Positions 10,860-21,809 are shown, counted from the first letter of the stretch. The stretch is DNA of 64,000 nt from Anodontia alba (GCA_964016985.1 OZ024828.1:4675701-4739700), one strand, 5' to 3'. The notes: generated by a model not told the origin, from the letters alone. Numbers and translations: made by a program.

Positions 10860-11615
10860 GAATAACTCGCAAGACGGGTCCTAACTTTGTACAAATACAT
10901 AAATGAGGTGCCAAAGGTGAAAACTTAAACTTTGACCTGCTTACTTGAATAAAAGGTAGGCAAAATTTAAAAAAAATAGTTTCTTTTTCTTAACATTTCA
11001 TTTAAATTGTCTGGGAGACAACTGAATTACATGCCAAGTCTTTTTTTATGTGAAAAATAATAAAAAGAAAACTACCGCAAATTCTTATCAGATATTTTAG
11101 ACTACAGAGTGCTAACGCAAAACACATAAGGCACTTTTATTGGTATTTCAGACCATTTTATATGTATAAGGTCTAAAAAGGTGCATGTGTTTCCATAAAC
11201 GTGCTTGGAAAAATGCTGTCATTATTTCATTACTATTTCATAACTAGCTTTATATAGGACTATTTTCTCTTGCGGAGCGTGATATTTGATATTTTTCTTT
11301 GCATAATTAATATGATGGCAGTATTTAATATTTTTATTATTTTGGACTCTTAAGTGCGGAATTCTTCATCTTACATTCTGTTTTTCCGGCAGCTGACCCG
11401 ACATGCGTTCTTTACGAACATATTCAAAGCCAGTGAACCGAATCCGGACTTTTGTCGCGACCCACTACATTCACGGTTACGTTAAAAATCCGAATTAAAA
11501 ATAAAGTAAAGTGACATAACATGAGTCACACCGTATTGTAAGTACTGTAGAGTAGATCTCCAGTTGAACTATAAACACGGTCGGTTAAATGCCAGCAAGA
11601 TTGCCCGCCTTCAAT
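10860..11615. other. Unassigned AT-rich sequence
   Basis: No element ends, exons or structured repeats noticed. Confidence 0.4.
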
Positions 11616-11619
11616 TTAC

Positions 11620-11835
11620 TTAACGCATAGCATGCTGAGTAAAAAAAATCAGCAGACGACACTTTGAAATTATTTTCTTGGTTTTCCCAGAAAGCAGGAT
11701 TTGGAAGTTCATGTAAATTGTTTCCTAAGGAGACAACTTGCATGAAATACCAAATCCTATTTTCTGGAAAAAAAATAAGAACAAAAATATCATCAAGTGT
11801 CGTCTGCCGAATTTGCCCATTCTGTGGTAAAGGTA
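11620..11835. mobile_element. Family G palindromic element
   Basis: One of the cleanest copies: TAGCATGCTGAGTA, CAGCAGACGACACTTTGAAA, inner arms AGAAAGCAGGATTTGG and CCAAATCCTATTTTCTGG, and right end GTGTCGTCTGCCGAATTTGC. A GTGGTAAAGGT motif follows the right end here, at 41625 and at 54505, so the element is probably longer than the palindrome. Confidence 0.8.
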
Positions 11836-12181
11836 AAATAAAAATAGGTTGAATGAAGGAGAATTTAAAGCATTGGAAAAAGCCATAAGACCGTAAAAGA
11901 ATAACATCATATTGTAATTAAATTGCAAATATAAACAAATAAACCAATGTCTGGCTTACGGCAAATCTCCACAATTAGGTTTACATTCCAGCCCTATTAT
12001 TCTTATGTTATTTTTGGTATAACATGGAAAAGTATACTAGGATTATGAGATTAAATTTCTTTCAATTTATGACAACACATTTGGTTAAAGAAATATCTAG
12101 GTATTAGTAGATATGTGCTACAGTATCTTTATTAAATCGAAACAGCAGAATCTATAGACCAATTGCCGAATGAAAGACCTA
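11836..12181. other. Unassigned AT-rich sequence
   Basis: Nothing recognisable. Confidence 0.4.
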
Positions 12182-12459
12182 CATCACGAAAACACGCCTA
12201 TATAATTTTGATCCCCTTAAACCCCACTTTTATATAGTAAAACCGGGGTTTACAGTGATATACATTATTTTGTCTTATTTTGTTAAAAACACAGATTGTG
12301 GGTACTCGTTAAAACCGCTTCGCCGAGGCGGTTCTAATGAGTATCCACAATCTATGTTTGGAGCAGGAAAAGGAAAAAATATCAGAATTTTTCATCTGAA
12401 AATTTTCCTTTTTAGTTGTAAAATTTTCAATATATTTGAATAGGCATATTTTCGTAATG
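12182..12459 (+). mobile_element. Family H element, forward
   Basis: CATCACGAAAACACGCCTAT to GGCATATTTTCGTAATG. The central palindrome has several substitutions (TAAAACCGCTTCGCCGAGGC), so this looks an older copy. Confidence 0.92.
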
Positions 12460-12464
12460 AAAAA

Positions 12465-12880
12465 GATCCGGAATTTAATCATTAGTGAAGATATCCAGGA
12501 AATGTCACAATCATGAAGCACCCCAGCGGGCACATGACGTTTATACAACGTCGGCTCAACGTCGATGCAACGTCATGACGTTGCATCGACGTTGAGCCGA
12601 CGTTGTATTAACGTCATGTGCCTGCTGGGACACCCTTTCTAGGGCATCAAAAAGAAGGAGAGATGAGGAACAAATAATGATAAAACAAACGCTAGATATG
12701 AAACCACTGACGCACAAGCCAAGAAGAACTGCAACAAAGGAACGCCTTGGACTGGTCAGCAGGAAAATTCTAGGGGTGGGGCTTTATTAAAATAGTTTTT
12801 CTCCCGCCAAATCTCGCCCTTAATTCTGATTCAGCTCCAAATATATGTTCGGTCCGTATAGGGGTCCTGTTCCTCAACTG
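12465..12880 (-). repeat. Family D repeat carrying a family C insertion
   Basis: In the minus sense the order is CGGACCGAACATATATTTGG, GGGCGAGATTTGGCGGGAG, then CTCATCTCTCC and the GTGCTTCATGATTGTGACAT end. The 108 bp palindrome at 12522-12629 interrupts it between ATCATGAAGCAC and ACCCTTTCTAGGG. Uninterrupted copies at 18409 and 26736 show the empty site. Confidence 0.65.
12522..12629. mobile_element. Family C palindrome, 108 bp
   Basis: CCCAGCGGGCACATGACGTT at the left, complement at the right, centre GCAACGTCATGACGTTGC. AC lies on both sides (12520-12521 and 12630-12631), and comparison with empty family D copies supports a 2 bp duplication. Confidence 0.88.
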
Positions 12881-12909
12881 TGAAACATCACTGCAAAACA
12901 CATATAATC

Positions 12910-12938
<29 letters not shown>
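12910..12938. repeat. Poly-A run
   Basis: About 29 A residues directly before the minisatellite. Confidence 0.95.
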
Positions 12939-12940
<2 letters not shown>

Positions 12941-13650
12941 GTGATGAAACAAAGCAAGTGGGTCTACGGCGATCTGATCAAAACACTGTGATGAAACAAA
13001 GCAAATGGCTCTATGGCGATCTGATCAAAACACTGCGATGAAACAAAGCAAATGGCTCTATGGCGATCTGATCAAAACACTGTGATGAAACAAAGCAAAT
13101 GGCTCTATGGTAATCTGATCAAAACACTGTGATGAAACAAAGCAAATGGCTCTATGGTAATCTGATCAAAACACTGTGATAAAACAAAGCAAATGGCTCC
13201 ATTGCAATCTGATCAAAAACACTCCGATGAGACATAGCAAAAGTCTCAATAGCGATCTGATCAAAAACACTGTGATTTAACAAAGCAAATGGCTCCATGG
13301 CGATCTGGTTAAAAACACTGTGATGAAACAAAGTAAATGGCTCCATGGCGACCTGGTCAATAACACTGTGCTGAAACAAAGTAAATGGCTCAATGACGAT
13401 CTGATAAAAAAAAAACACTGTGATGAAACAAAGTAAATGGCTCAATGACGATCTGACCATACGCACTGTGATGAAACAAAGTAAATGGCTCAATGGCGAT
13501 CTGATCAAACGCACTGTGATGAAACAAAGTAAATGGCTCAATGGCGATCTGATCAAACGCACTGTGATGAAACAAAGTAAATGGCTCAATGGCGATCTGA
13601 TCAAACGCACTGTGATGAAACAATGTAAATGGCTCAATGGAGATCTGAAG
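12939..13650 (+). repeat. Minisatellite, 47/48 bp x 15
   Basis: Unit starts (GTGATGAAAC or variant) fall at 12941, 12988, 13035, 13082, 13129, 13176, 13224, 13272, 13320, 13368, 13420, 13468, 13516, 13564 and 13612. The first five intervals are 47 bp and nearly all later ones are 48 bp, so the right half keeps one reading frame open. The resulting repetitive peptides (minus 13152-13682, plus 13420-13692) are artefacts of the period. Units carry AAATGGCTCTATGGCGATCT. Confidence 0.95.
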
Positions 13651-13933
13651 CCACAACATAAGAAAATAACAAACAGGACCATAAAGCAGTAATCATATGC
13701 GGGTCGTCATGATCTGAAGACATTAATTCTTAAAGCGCCAAATATAATCAGGAGGAGACGACAATCTAAAATATTTTTACATGGAAGTAAGGTTTGGCAT
13801 TTCATGACAATCCCCTGCCTAGAATACGATTCACATTAGATGTCAACAGATTAGGAATGAATGACCTTAAGAGCAATGGAGTGCTGCTAATGAGTACCCA
13901 AGACACATGGTTGCATGAAGAAATAAAAAAAAT

Positions 13934-14210
13934 CATCACGAAAACATGCCTATATAATTTTGACCCCCTTAAACCCCACTTTTATATAGTAAAACTGGGG
14001 TTTGCAGGGGTATAAGTTATTTTTCTTATTTCTGCTCAAAACATAGATAGTGGGTACTCGTTAGAACCGCCTCGGCGAGGCGGTTCTAACGAGTACCCAC
14101 AATCTATGTTTTGAGCAGAAATAAGAAAATATCGGAGTTTTTAATCTAAAAATTTTCAGTTTTTTGAGATGAAATTTTCTATATATTTGAATAGGCGTGT
14201 TTTCGTAATG
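13934..14210 (+). mobile_element. Family H element, forward
   Basis: CATCACGAAAACATGCCTAT to GGCGTGTTTTCGTAATG. The central palindrome at 14033-14118 is nearly perfect. It lies about 360 bp downstream, in the sense of the Wnt gene, of that gene's splice donor. Confidence 0.94.
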
Positions 14211-14273
14211 TGGCTAAGAAAGTGCTTTATCAGAAGCCATGGAAAAGAAAGAAAAAAAATTGGCTCTGATTAG

Positions 14274-14503
14274 TTAATCAATTTATGCCTAGCCTCCCAT
14301 AAAACGGACACTGGCAAACAGTGTAGACCCAAATCAGACGCCACAGAACGCGGCGTCTGATCAGAGTCTAAATTGTTTTCATTTTGGAAGGGAATTGTAT
14401 AAAACATGGTTACAATAAAAAAAAAATAACCAGGCACTCATTATTTTGAAATGAACTGTCCAAGTAGTGACTGTAGAAGAGTCCCTTGGCATAAATGGGT
14501 TAA
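14274..14503. mobile_element. Family T element with TTAA flanks
   Basis: Family T elements sit between TTAA tetranucleotides and carry a central palindrome around AAACAGTGTAGATCCAGATC. This copy runs from TTAATCAATTTATGCCTAG to CATAAATGGGTTAA; the centre has CAGACGCCACAGAACGCGGCGTCTG. TTAA targeting is typical of piggyBac and Kolobok transposons, so I infer a MITE of one of these. It lies in the Wnt intron. Confidence 0.75.
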
Positions 14504-14568
14504 TATAAAGCTATTTAATGATTGTGATATAAAAGCTAAAAGACTAACACAGAGGAAAACCTACGTAC

Positions 14569-14798
14569 CAATTTTTGGTTGAAATCCGAAGAAAGAATCA
14601 TGCTGTGTCGAACTGCTACAATTCCAGCGCATGTTTCGAAACTGATACTGACACTCCGTGATCCCTATTTTAGCCCCTTCCCCTATTACAGCAATAGCAA
14701 CTGGCCTACTCCGACATATAGCCCTTTGGCGAGGGGCGAGTCCTGGTATTTTGTTGCAGATTATGTTGGCTCCAAGAGCCACGACAGAAGACAAGGCC
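14569..14798 (-). CDS. Wnt7-like internal exon
   Basis: The minus-strand exon encodes 76 complete codons plus one base at each end. Recognisable Wnt blocks in order are [48 protein letters not shown] and RWNCSS. All four expected cysteines are present, in IIC, AIC, ECQ and WNC. The blocks match exon 2 of Wnt7 proteins, secreted lipid-modified ligands of Frizzled/LRP receptors, much better than Wnt5 or Wnt1 as I know them. The acceptor is a long pyrimidine tract ending TTCTCTGTTTCAG just above 14798; the donor is GTACGTAG at 14568-14561. The exon enters in phase 2 and leaves in phase 1, splitting a Gly codon near the end of QPKIG. Length (230 bp) fits the family. The exon after it (SREAAF region) and the signal-peptide exon were not found. 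Confidence 0.95.
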
Positions 14799-14879
14799 CT
14801 GAAACAGAGAAAGAAAACCTATTTAGGTGACGGCATGCATTTGGTACATTTTCGCAATAGCTTGCAACGGAGGTAATTT

Positions 14880-15025
14880 TATGACTTCTTGTTTTTTTTT
14901 TTTCTGCACCCAAAATGGCTATTGAAAAGGTGTCTGTTCTAAAAAGAAAGAATTTTGCTCCCATAGGGAGCAAATTCTTACCTTTTAGAGCAGATCCCTT
15001 GTAATTAGGGGCAAAATCAATTTTA
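14880..15025. mobile_element. Family L palindromic element
   Basis: Inverted arms TAAAAAGAAAGAATTTTGCT and GGGAGCAAATTCTTACCTTT meet at CCATAGGG. AGAGCAGATCCCTT follows, a tail shared with the other L copies. It lies in the Wnt intron about 85 bp upstream (gene sense) of the acceptor. Confidence 0.6.
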
Positions 15026-15825
15026 CCCCTGAGAGTGTATAAATCACCCTTAAATACAATGGACAGCTGTGGCTTTAGATCAGCGCTGAAATAACATAAG
15101 GGTAACTCATAATACCGAAACGAAGATATAGATGTTGGCAAAAATGAGCTGCAATATGAGAAAAATGCACCTTCAGGTATGTCACCCAGAGAAGACTCAG
15201 ATCAACCTACGTATCCTGCAAAATGGCGGCAATATTTCCAGGTATACCTATTTACCCTGCTCAGCAACCTTTTTAGGAATTTGTCAATATATGCAACTAT
15301 GTTTAATGGTTTTGTAAGGAAAGCGTAAGTTCTGATCAGACAGTGCACATAAACACTGAAAACCTGTTTCTCTTCTGGCGCAGCTCAGATAATATGTATG
15401 ACATTAAGTAACTAAGCTTGTTTAGCTAAGTAGACGAATAGAGGTAAGATAAGGTGGCGACATATTTTGACCACAATTAGCATGCCACACAGTCATCAAT
15501 TTGCTTGTGGTAAATGATGAAACTCAATACAACATATTATTAGCCACAAGATATTGGTCATAGTCTCCAAATATTTGTCGTAGCCGATGAACGTAAAAAC
15601 CTACGCTGTGCCACAAGAAAGCAATGTATCTTGGTACTGTCTTTCGTCATCACCAAATCCTTCGTAGTCAACACAGACCCTTTCAAACTGCGCGCATGCT
15701 CATACCAGCCTGGGCCGTCTCTGTTGACATATGACATCGTGTAAGTTTTAAGGTGATTAGCTACAACTAGAGATTTTGTCATTGTTTTGTAAAGGAAACT
15801 TTCTTCCGTAGTACTTAAGTCCTTT
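15026..15825. other. Probable Wnt intron sequence
   Basis: No signal-peptide exon recognised. Small minus open frames at 14761-15141 and 15558-15782 have no domain or convincing splice context. Confidence 0.4.
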
Positions 15826-15906
15826 AAAATGGTGCTACTCTTAAAAGAAAGAATTTACTCCCAGACGGAGCAACTTCTTTCTGTTAAGAGTAACCCAAAT
15901 GAAGGT
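15826..15906. repeat. Family L palindromic element, short
   Basis: TACTCTTAAAAGAAAGAATT and TTCTTTCTGTTAAGAGTAAC flank ACTCCCAGACGGAGCAA. The same arm logic as 14880-15025. Confidence 0.55.
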
Positions 15907-16144
15907 AAGGAAACTTTTGCTATTACTGAGTTATTTAATTTGAAGGTGAAACTAATCCTCTTAATTACCCTTGATTCTCACATCTGTCTGTCTGCCTGGA
16001 ATCTTTGTTTTCTTCAATGCACTTTTCGATTGATAAAATGGTTGTAGCTTTCAAAATAGATCGAATCAGAACGGGGTCTATACACATATTAAAGTACTTC
16101 AGGACCAGATCACTCTTGCAACAGGAATTATAGATAATCTGGCC

Positions 16145-16331
16145 ACAATTGAATCTCATTATCTCAAACATTGACAACTCAGTTACTGCTTGAATCCAAA
16201 AAAATAAGAAGGCATATTGGTTTAGTTCGCTTTATTTTTTCTTATATAACAGCTATTTTTATCTTAAACTGCTAATACCTCAAACCGAAAACTCCTGGCC
16301 CCTTGGAGTTTGAGATAACGAGAATTGACTG
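16145..16331. mobile_element. pogo-like MITE
   Basis: Ends CAATTGAATCTCATTATCTC and the complement of CAGTCAATTCTCGTTATCTC. TA follows the right end at 16332-16333 (CA on the left, probably mutated). CAGT-type termini with TA are the hallmark of pogo/Tigger elements. It resembles 24679-24998 in its ends. Confidence 0.7.
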
Positions 16332-16357
16332 TATACATGTATAGCGACCCGCAGAAT

Positions 16358-16594
16358 GAGCCAACTCATGACAAAACCAACAAAAAGGCATGTACCCCCA
16401 GCGAAGACTCAGATCTGCTTGTGATCCGCCCGCCCAGTCTTCGCAGTCTTCGCTGTACGCATTAAGAAAGCTTGGGTCTTTAGCTACCCACTGAGCGCAC
16501 AGCGAAGGCTCTGATCAGACTGGGCGGAGGCCCAAGCTGATCTGTCTTCGCTGGGCGCACATTAATTTTGTTGGTTTTGTCATGAGGTGGCTCA
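16358..16594. mobile_element. Family U element, 237 bp
   Basis: Terminal repeats GAGCCAACTCATGACAAAAC and complement of GAGCCACCTCATGACAAAAC, followed inward by CCCAGCGAAGACTCAGATC and its complement CTTCGCTGGGCGCACA. Two internal hairpins meet at GGTCTTTAGCTACCCA. Non-coding; best copy of the subfamily, with others at 18060-18291 and 21472-21705. Confidence 0.8.
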
Positions 16595-16599
16595 AATGT

Positions 16600-17084
16600 T
16601 CTGATCAGATCATGCATGCACAGATTGATCTGGCCTACACTATTTACATTTACTGCCAATCCCTTTTCACCTTGTGCAGTCGAAATGTGAAAACAACAAG
16701 AACAAAGCTTCCTAATTACCATTGCAATGTGCCTCTAACCACACAATGAAAGGTTCAAATAGACTAATGAAGGGTTATCATAAGTGTTTGATGAGAAGAT
16801 AATAAGTTTCAGACAAAATATTCTTTTTGACAAAGCTATCTCCTGATGAGCGTATATTGGGCTGCATATTTTACGATCTGATACTACTTACTAACAATCA
16901 GTTGCTCTGTCTTAGCACGCGACATTTGAACGTACGACTAGGCTATCAGATTAGTACACACCCTAAGACAGACAATGTTAGTATCTTGTATGGAAATGTT
17001 TCTGCCTCGTTAGAGAAACAACTTTGTTAAAATATATTAGCTATAGATGCTGTTTGATTAACTTGACATAATATGGACCAAATC
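16600..17084. other. Unassigned sequence
   Basis: No gene or element recognised. Plus frame 16827-17030 has no supporting context. Confidence 0.4.
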
Positions 17085-17320
17085 AAGCGAAAAAGTTCCT
17101 CCGAACGTACATAAAATGTGCAGATTGAGATCATCCTGCGCATGCGCAAAGTATCATCCGGGCATTTGCTCTCCATTTATACTTTCTGTAGTATCCAATG
17201 ATTCTGTTAGCGGACAGTGAAGGCCCTGATCAGACTGCGCAGATGCGCAGTCTGATCTGGGCCTTCACTGTTCGCAAATGCCCGAAGACACATTTTCGTA
17301 TGGCGCTGCCCAAGAAAGGA
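17085..17320 (+). mobile_element. Family P palindromic element
   Basis: Contains ATCATCCTGCGCATGCGCAA, ATGATTCTGTTAGCGGACAG and a near-perfect palindrome GGCCCTGATCAGACTGCGCA ... complement, then ATGCCCGAAGACAC. The same order recurs at 20225-20465 and, decayed, at 36050-36205 and 37085-37250. Confidence 0.7.
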
Positions 17321-18055
17321 AACATCACGTACAAAAAGGCCTCAGTGAAATTACGAATTCCAAAGGCCTAGGTCCACGCAGACCGATCCGGAACTTACTT
17401 CTCCAAGCAGATACCACAGTGTTCCTGATTCCGTCATGCAAGCAATTAATGCCCTTTTGAGACTGTGCAAACAGGTAAACTGATATGGGTCATCATTTTG
17501 CACATCTGCCATATGTCCCTTGCGGCCTGGCACAGCTCATAATATGTCTATGACCCATATAATGACGAAGCCATAAACGCAATTTAAGATCAGCTGAATA
17601 ATGATCCTTAACCAACTGTTATTTTTAAGCAAAGTGATTACGGCTAGATTTTTCAGGCCTTGTAAATGACATCATGTCTTAGTTTTTGTGTTCTCTATCC
17701 AAATACAAAGTCTCCAATACTCCCGTGTACTTTTTGGATTTTTTTTTGTAATAGCCATGCATTTTAGAGCCACAATATGAGTACCTTACAAAATATGCAC
17801 CTAGAAAGACTACGGTCAAGATCGGGGGAGGGGGGAGAGGCAGGGGGCATCCGCGACGTCTGATCATAGATTTCGCATTTGGTCTAAAGAAACTAGGATC
17901 CTTGGCTAGTTATGGGGCGCCCAGCGAAGACTGATCAGTCTGAGTCATCGCTGGACGCACATATCACAGGGTACATTATCTCACATTGTGAATCATTCGT
18001 TTCATACCACATGCTAATATTATTACATAACCCATATATAGTTTATGCCAAAGAA
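17321..18055. other. Mostly unassigned, with one U scrap
   Basis: A family U centre remnant (CCCAGCGAAGACTGATCAGT) lies at 17919-17960. No gene evidence elsewhere. Confidence 0.4.
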
Positions 18056-18059
18056 ATAT

Positions 18060-18291
18060 GAGCAGCACATAACAAAACCTACAAAATTGCATGTGCACCC
18101 AGCGAACGCTCAGATCAGCCTGGAAATCTGCCCAGTCTAATCAGAGTCTTCGCTCTCCGCATGAAGAAAGCCCGGGTCTTCAGCTACCCTTTGAGCGCAC
18201 AGCGAACGATCAGACTAGGCGGATACCCAGGCTGACTTGATTCTTCGCTGGGCGCACATGCCATTTTCTTTGTTTTGTCGAGCGATGGCTC
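18060..18291. mobile_element. Family U element
   Basis: Ends GAGCAGCACATAACAAAACC and complement of GAGCCATCGCTCGACAAAAC, with inner CACCCAGCGAACGCTCAGAT. More diverged than 16358-16594. Confidence 0.75.
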
Positions 18292-18384
18292 AGTTATATT
18301 TTGCTTAATCATAGAAAAAAAAAGCATATTCTCAATCCAGTTTTCAGCGATCACATATTCTTGCTTAAATATAAGTGAAGATGT

Positions 18385-18505
18385 GAAGATACCAAGGTAA
18401 TGCCACAATCACGAAGCACAGCATTCCCGAGGGACCAAAAGAAGGAAAGATGAGGAACAAATAATGACATAACAAACACTCTACATATGAAACCACCGGC
18501 GTACA
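18385..18505 (-). repeat. Family D fragment
   Basis: GATACCAAGGTAATGCCACA, ATCACGAAGCACAGCATTCC and GATGAGGAACAAATAATGAC match the end block of family D. This copy provides an empty site for the family C insertion at 12522. Confidence 0.6.
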
Positions 18506-18513
18506 AAAGCATT

Positions 18514-18791
18514 CATCACGAAAACACGCCTATATAAATTTGACCCCCTTAAACCCCACTTTTATATTGTAAAAATGGGGTTTACAGGGGTATACATTAT
18601 TTTTCTTATTCCTGCTCAAAACATAGATTGTGGGTACTCGTTAGAACCGCCTTGGCGAGGCGCTTCTAACGAGTACCCACAATCTATGTTTTGAGCAGGA
18701 ATATGAAAAATATCGGGGGTTTTTATCTGAAAATTTTCAGTTTTTGGAGATGAAAATTTTTATATATTGGAATAGGCGTGTTTTCGTAATG
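18514..18791 (+). mobile_element. Family H element, forward
   Basis: CATCACGAAAACACGCCTAT to GGCGTGTTTTCGTAATG, with a near-perfect central palindrome at 18613-18698. A poly-A tract begins about 19 bp beyond its right end. Confidence 0.94.
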
Positions 18792-18808
18792 ACAATATCT
18801 GAAAAATA

Positions 18809-18810
<2 letters not shown>

Positions 18811-18867
<57 letters not shown>

Positions 18868-18881
18868 AAAAAAAAAAAAAA
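18811..18881. repeat. Poly-A tract with one T
   Basis: About 70 A residues interrupted once by T. No retroelement body is recognisable upstream of it; the preceding unit is the DNA element at 18514-18791. Confidence 0.95.
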
Positions 18882-19429
18882 TCAAATTTCATCTACTGCA
18901 GTTGTGATTAGCGCTTTAAGGGTTAATACATTTCCTCACCTTAATACTTGAAAGGACACAGAAACGCCTGAATGATAATAAAGGTCAGGCTACGTCTGAT
19001 GACACTGACCTTATTGCAAATTCTACCGTAAGAGCTCTTTCCGGTGGACAATACAATAATTATGGACCAAGAAAATTGCCCCATCATTACCAATGTTAAA
19101 TTATATGGTGTCCTCTTGAGCCAAAATAGTTGTAGTCACGTCTGAAACAAGATATCTGTACATGAAAGGAATTCACAGGTTAGTGACATATCAATTAAGT
19201 CAGTAAGTGTCAGTTTTTATCCATGTTGGAAGCATCTCTTACCAAAGGGAACACCAAAGATACACAACGTTTGGATTTTCTCTATCATACTATCAAAGAA
19301 AACAAGTAAATTTAGAAAATTTATGTCCCCCGCCTTTTAAAACATCCTCCCATTGTAGAAAAATGAAAAAATAAATCAAACCGCGAAAAAGGTGATAAAC
19401 ATTAATATATTAATGTAAGGATTGTATCC
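18882..19429. other. Unassigned sequence
   Basis: No feature recognised. Confidence 0.4.
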
Positions 19430-19560
19430 AAATCGCATGCACATCTTAAAACTATATCCAAATGCCCCTGTTTTCTGTGGTTTCATATGTGGCGTGTGCT
19501 CTGTCCTTATTTGTTCCTCATCTCTCCTTTGATGCTTCGAAAGGGGTTGTAACTTGTTAA
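19430..19560 (+). repeat. Family D fragment
   Basis: TGTGGTTTCATATGTGGCGT, TTATTTGTTCCTCATCTCTC and a T-rich follow-on match the family D block near 29020-29100 and 26425-26480. Confidence 0.5.
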
Positions 19561-20224
19561 CGTAATGTGCTTGCAACTTCTGGGCCCAGTTCAAAGCATC
19601 GTCAGTGGTCAAAATATTAACTGTTCTACTAAGTACAATATGTAATGTACAGGTATTTTTGTTGAAAAAATAGTTACTCACAATTTTTCAGCAAAAATAT
19701 TAGCAAATATGCCATATTTAATAATCAAAGTTTTAACGATACTTTAGCTAACGACATCGTTAGTTTTGAACAACTGGGCCCTGATTTATTGTTATTATTA
19801 TTTGTAAAGTTTAAACATTTCTCTTGAGTCTTGACAGTGAAACATTTGAATTGAATTTGTAGCAGACGCATTCTATTTATGTAGGTATCCTAAAAATCGA
19901 AGTGTATATATTGTAATGCTTTTTCCGTAGTTCAAAATTTGGTGAGTTTCGTCCTATTGCTTGACCAGTCACACTCATTTATTTATAATGGTTTCGTTTA
20001 GTTTGTTCTATCACGCTTCCTAGACCACAGATTTAAACGCAAACCATTTGGATAGTTATTTATACTGATTACTAAATAGCATTGTCCAGTTCTTTCATGC
20101 TTGACATATACACGCCTATTAAATAGATTTTCAATTATGGATGACACTTTATTTTTGTGAAGACAATAATATCGCTTTCTCAAATCACAAGCTAATTTAT
20201 TTTGGAAGGTCTAAGTGATAATAA
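19561..20224. other. Unassigned sequence
   Basis: Nothing recognisable. Confidence 0.4.
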
Positions 20225-20465
20225 CTAATTGGTACAAATGGACCACGTCAAGCGAAAAAGTGCGCAAAATACGCAGATTCAGACCATCCTGCGCATGTGC
20301 TAGGTATCTTCAAGGCCTTTGCTCTCCATTCATAGATTCAGTAGCATCCAACGATTCTATTAGCGGACAATGAAGGCCCTGATCAGACTGCGCGGATGCG
20401 CAAGCTGATCTGGGCCTTCGCTGTCCGCATATGCCCGCAGACACGTTTTCACATTGCGCTGCCCA
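20225..20465 (+). mobile_element. Family P palindromic element
   Basis: GGACCACGTCAAGCGAAAAA, CATCCTGCGCATGTGC, CGATTCTATTAGCGGACAAT and the GGCCCTGATCAGACTGCGCG palindrome, in the same order as 17085-17320, ending TGCCCGCAGACACGTTTTC. Confidence 0.7.
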
Positions 20466-20527
20466 TAAATGTTAACCCGAACTTCGCTGCAGATAAAAAT
20501 TAAAAGGCGGAATCTTAAACTTTACGA

Positions 20528-20665
20528 CTCTATGCTAAAAATACCAGCAGACGACAAATAGATATTTTCTCAGAAAACAGGCTTTATAATTTCATGCAAA
20601 TTGTCTCCTATGATCATATACATGCATATGTCGTCTGCTATCTGTCGTCTGCAGCAGAATTATGG
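20528..20665. repeat. Family G remnant
   Basis: CAGCAGACGACAAATAG at the left and two tandem TGTCGTCTGC motifs at the right. The inner arm TTCATGCAAATTGTCTCC has lost its partner. Confidence 0.55.
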
Positions 20666-21471
20666 GTAAGACAGTATCTGCGTGTTATCACGAACGTATA
20701 GTTTACACCAGGACAATGGGCGTGTAACCAGAAACATACAAAGTATGGTCGATTACTGTAGAACTGTCTTTTCTGTCAGATAACTACACTAATCTACGCA
20801 AATGTGCGTTATTTATGTTCATTTTTGAAATTATCTGTCCTAATCGCTCTTTCTAATTTTGGAAAATAATAAACTTTGGTATACAATTTCATAACAATGC
20901 ATGGATCCCTTTTTGTTTAATTTCATAGATTTCTTTCAACCCTAGTACAATCAGATTTCGACCTGGGCAAGGGAATGTTTTAAAATGAATATGACATGAT
21001 AGTTGTTTTCAAACAAGCTAGATAGTCAATAACAACAACGCCTCTTAACTGTCATAAAATTGTCATGCCTATTGTTACAGTAACTTAAAGTTAGACAATG
21101 CACCAAAAGCCTTAGTTTGGATAAATGAATAGCACACTAAACCAACAAGGACAACTTTATTTGCAATCATGCATAATACGAAAGCTGCGAAAGGACGAAA
21201 GACGAACACTAGAGAGATGTAACAAAAATTCTGTAACTTTCAGTGATCGGAATCTGAATTAATTATGGTGATAATTCAGAAGACATAACTTCTTTAAGGA
21301 CTGTAGGTAAAAATAGGATCCGATTCTGACAGACCCTACAGAAGAAGGGTTTTCAAGACAGCAACATATTTAGAAATAAAATCGGAATGCTCACGGTACA
21401 ATTTAGAAAACATTTTGCAATACCGAGTAGCAGTGTCAGAGAAATGGCATTGTTAAAATAATATAAATTGA
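20666..21471. other. Unassigned sequence
   Basis: No exon or element recognised. Confidence 0.4.
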
Positions 21472-21705
21472 CAGCGCACGGCAAAACCTACAATAAGACT
21501 TGTGCGACCAGCAAAGACTCAGATCAGCCTGCGTATCCGAGCAGTCTGATCAGCGTCCTCCCTTATTGCATGTGACTTCTATAGCCTCCGGGCTATCCAA
21601 AGAGGGATGAACAAGAACCCTTGCCATACTGGATGGATGTACAGGCTGATCTGAGTCTTTGCTGGTCTCACAGGTCTTATTGTAGGTTTTGTCATGCGCT
21701 GGCTC
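21472..21705. mobile_element. Family U element
   Basis: CGGCAAAACCTACAATAAGA and its complement TCTTATTGTAGGTTTTGTC pair at the ends; CAGCAAAGACTCAGATCAGC pairs with GCTGATCTGAGTCTTTGCTG. The centre contains TAGCCTCCGGGCTATCC. Confidence 0.75.
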
Positions 21706-21809
21706 ATTGATATAGAGATACCCAAGAAAGGACAAATCCTTGGAACACAGTCCCCAAGGCACCGACTGTTATTAGAAACGACACCAAAGGACAATATTAT
21801 AAGGAAAAA

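Noticed and set aside
12939..13650. CRISPR-like array
   Set aside because: Units are contiguous and have no unique spacers; the DNA is clearly eukaryotic.
13152..13692. Repetitive-protein frames of up to 176 codons on both strands
   Set aside because: They are the translation of the 47/48 bp minisatellite; openness follows from the period, and there is no start, splice or domain context.
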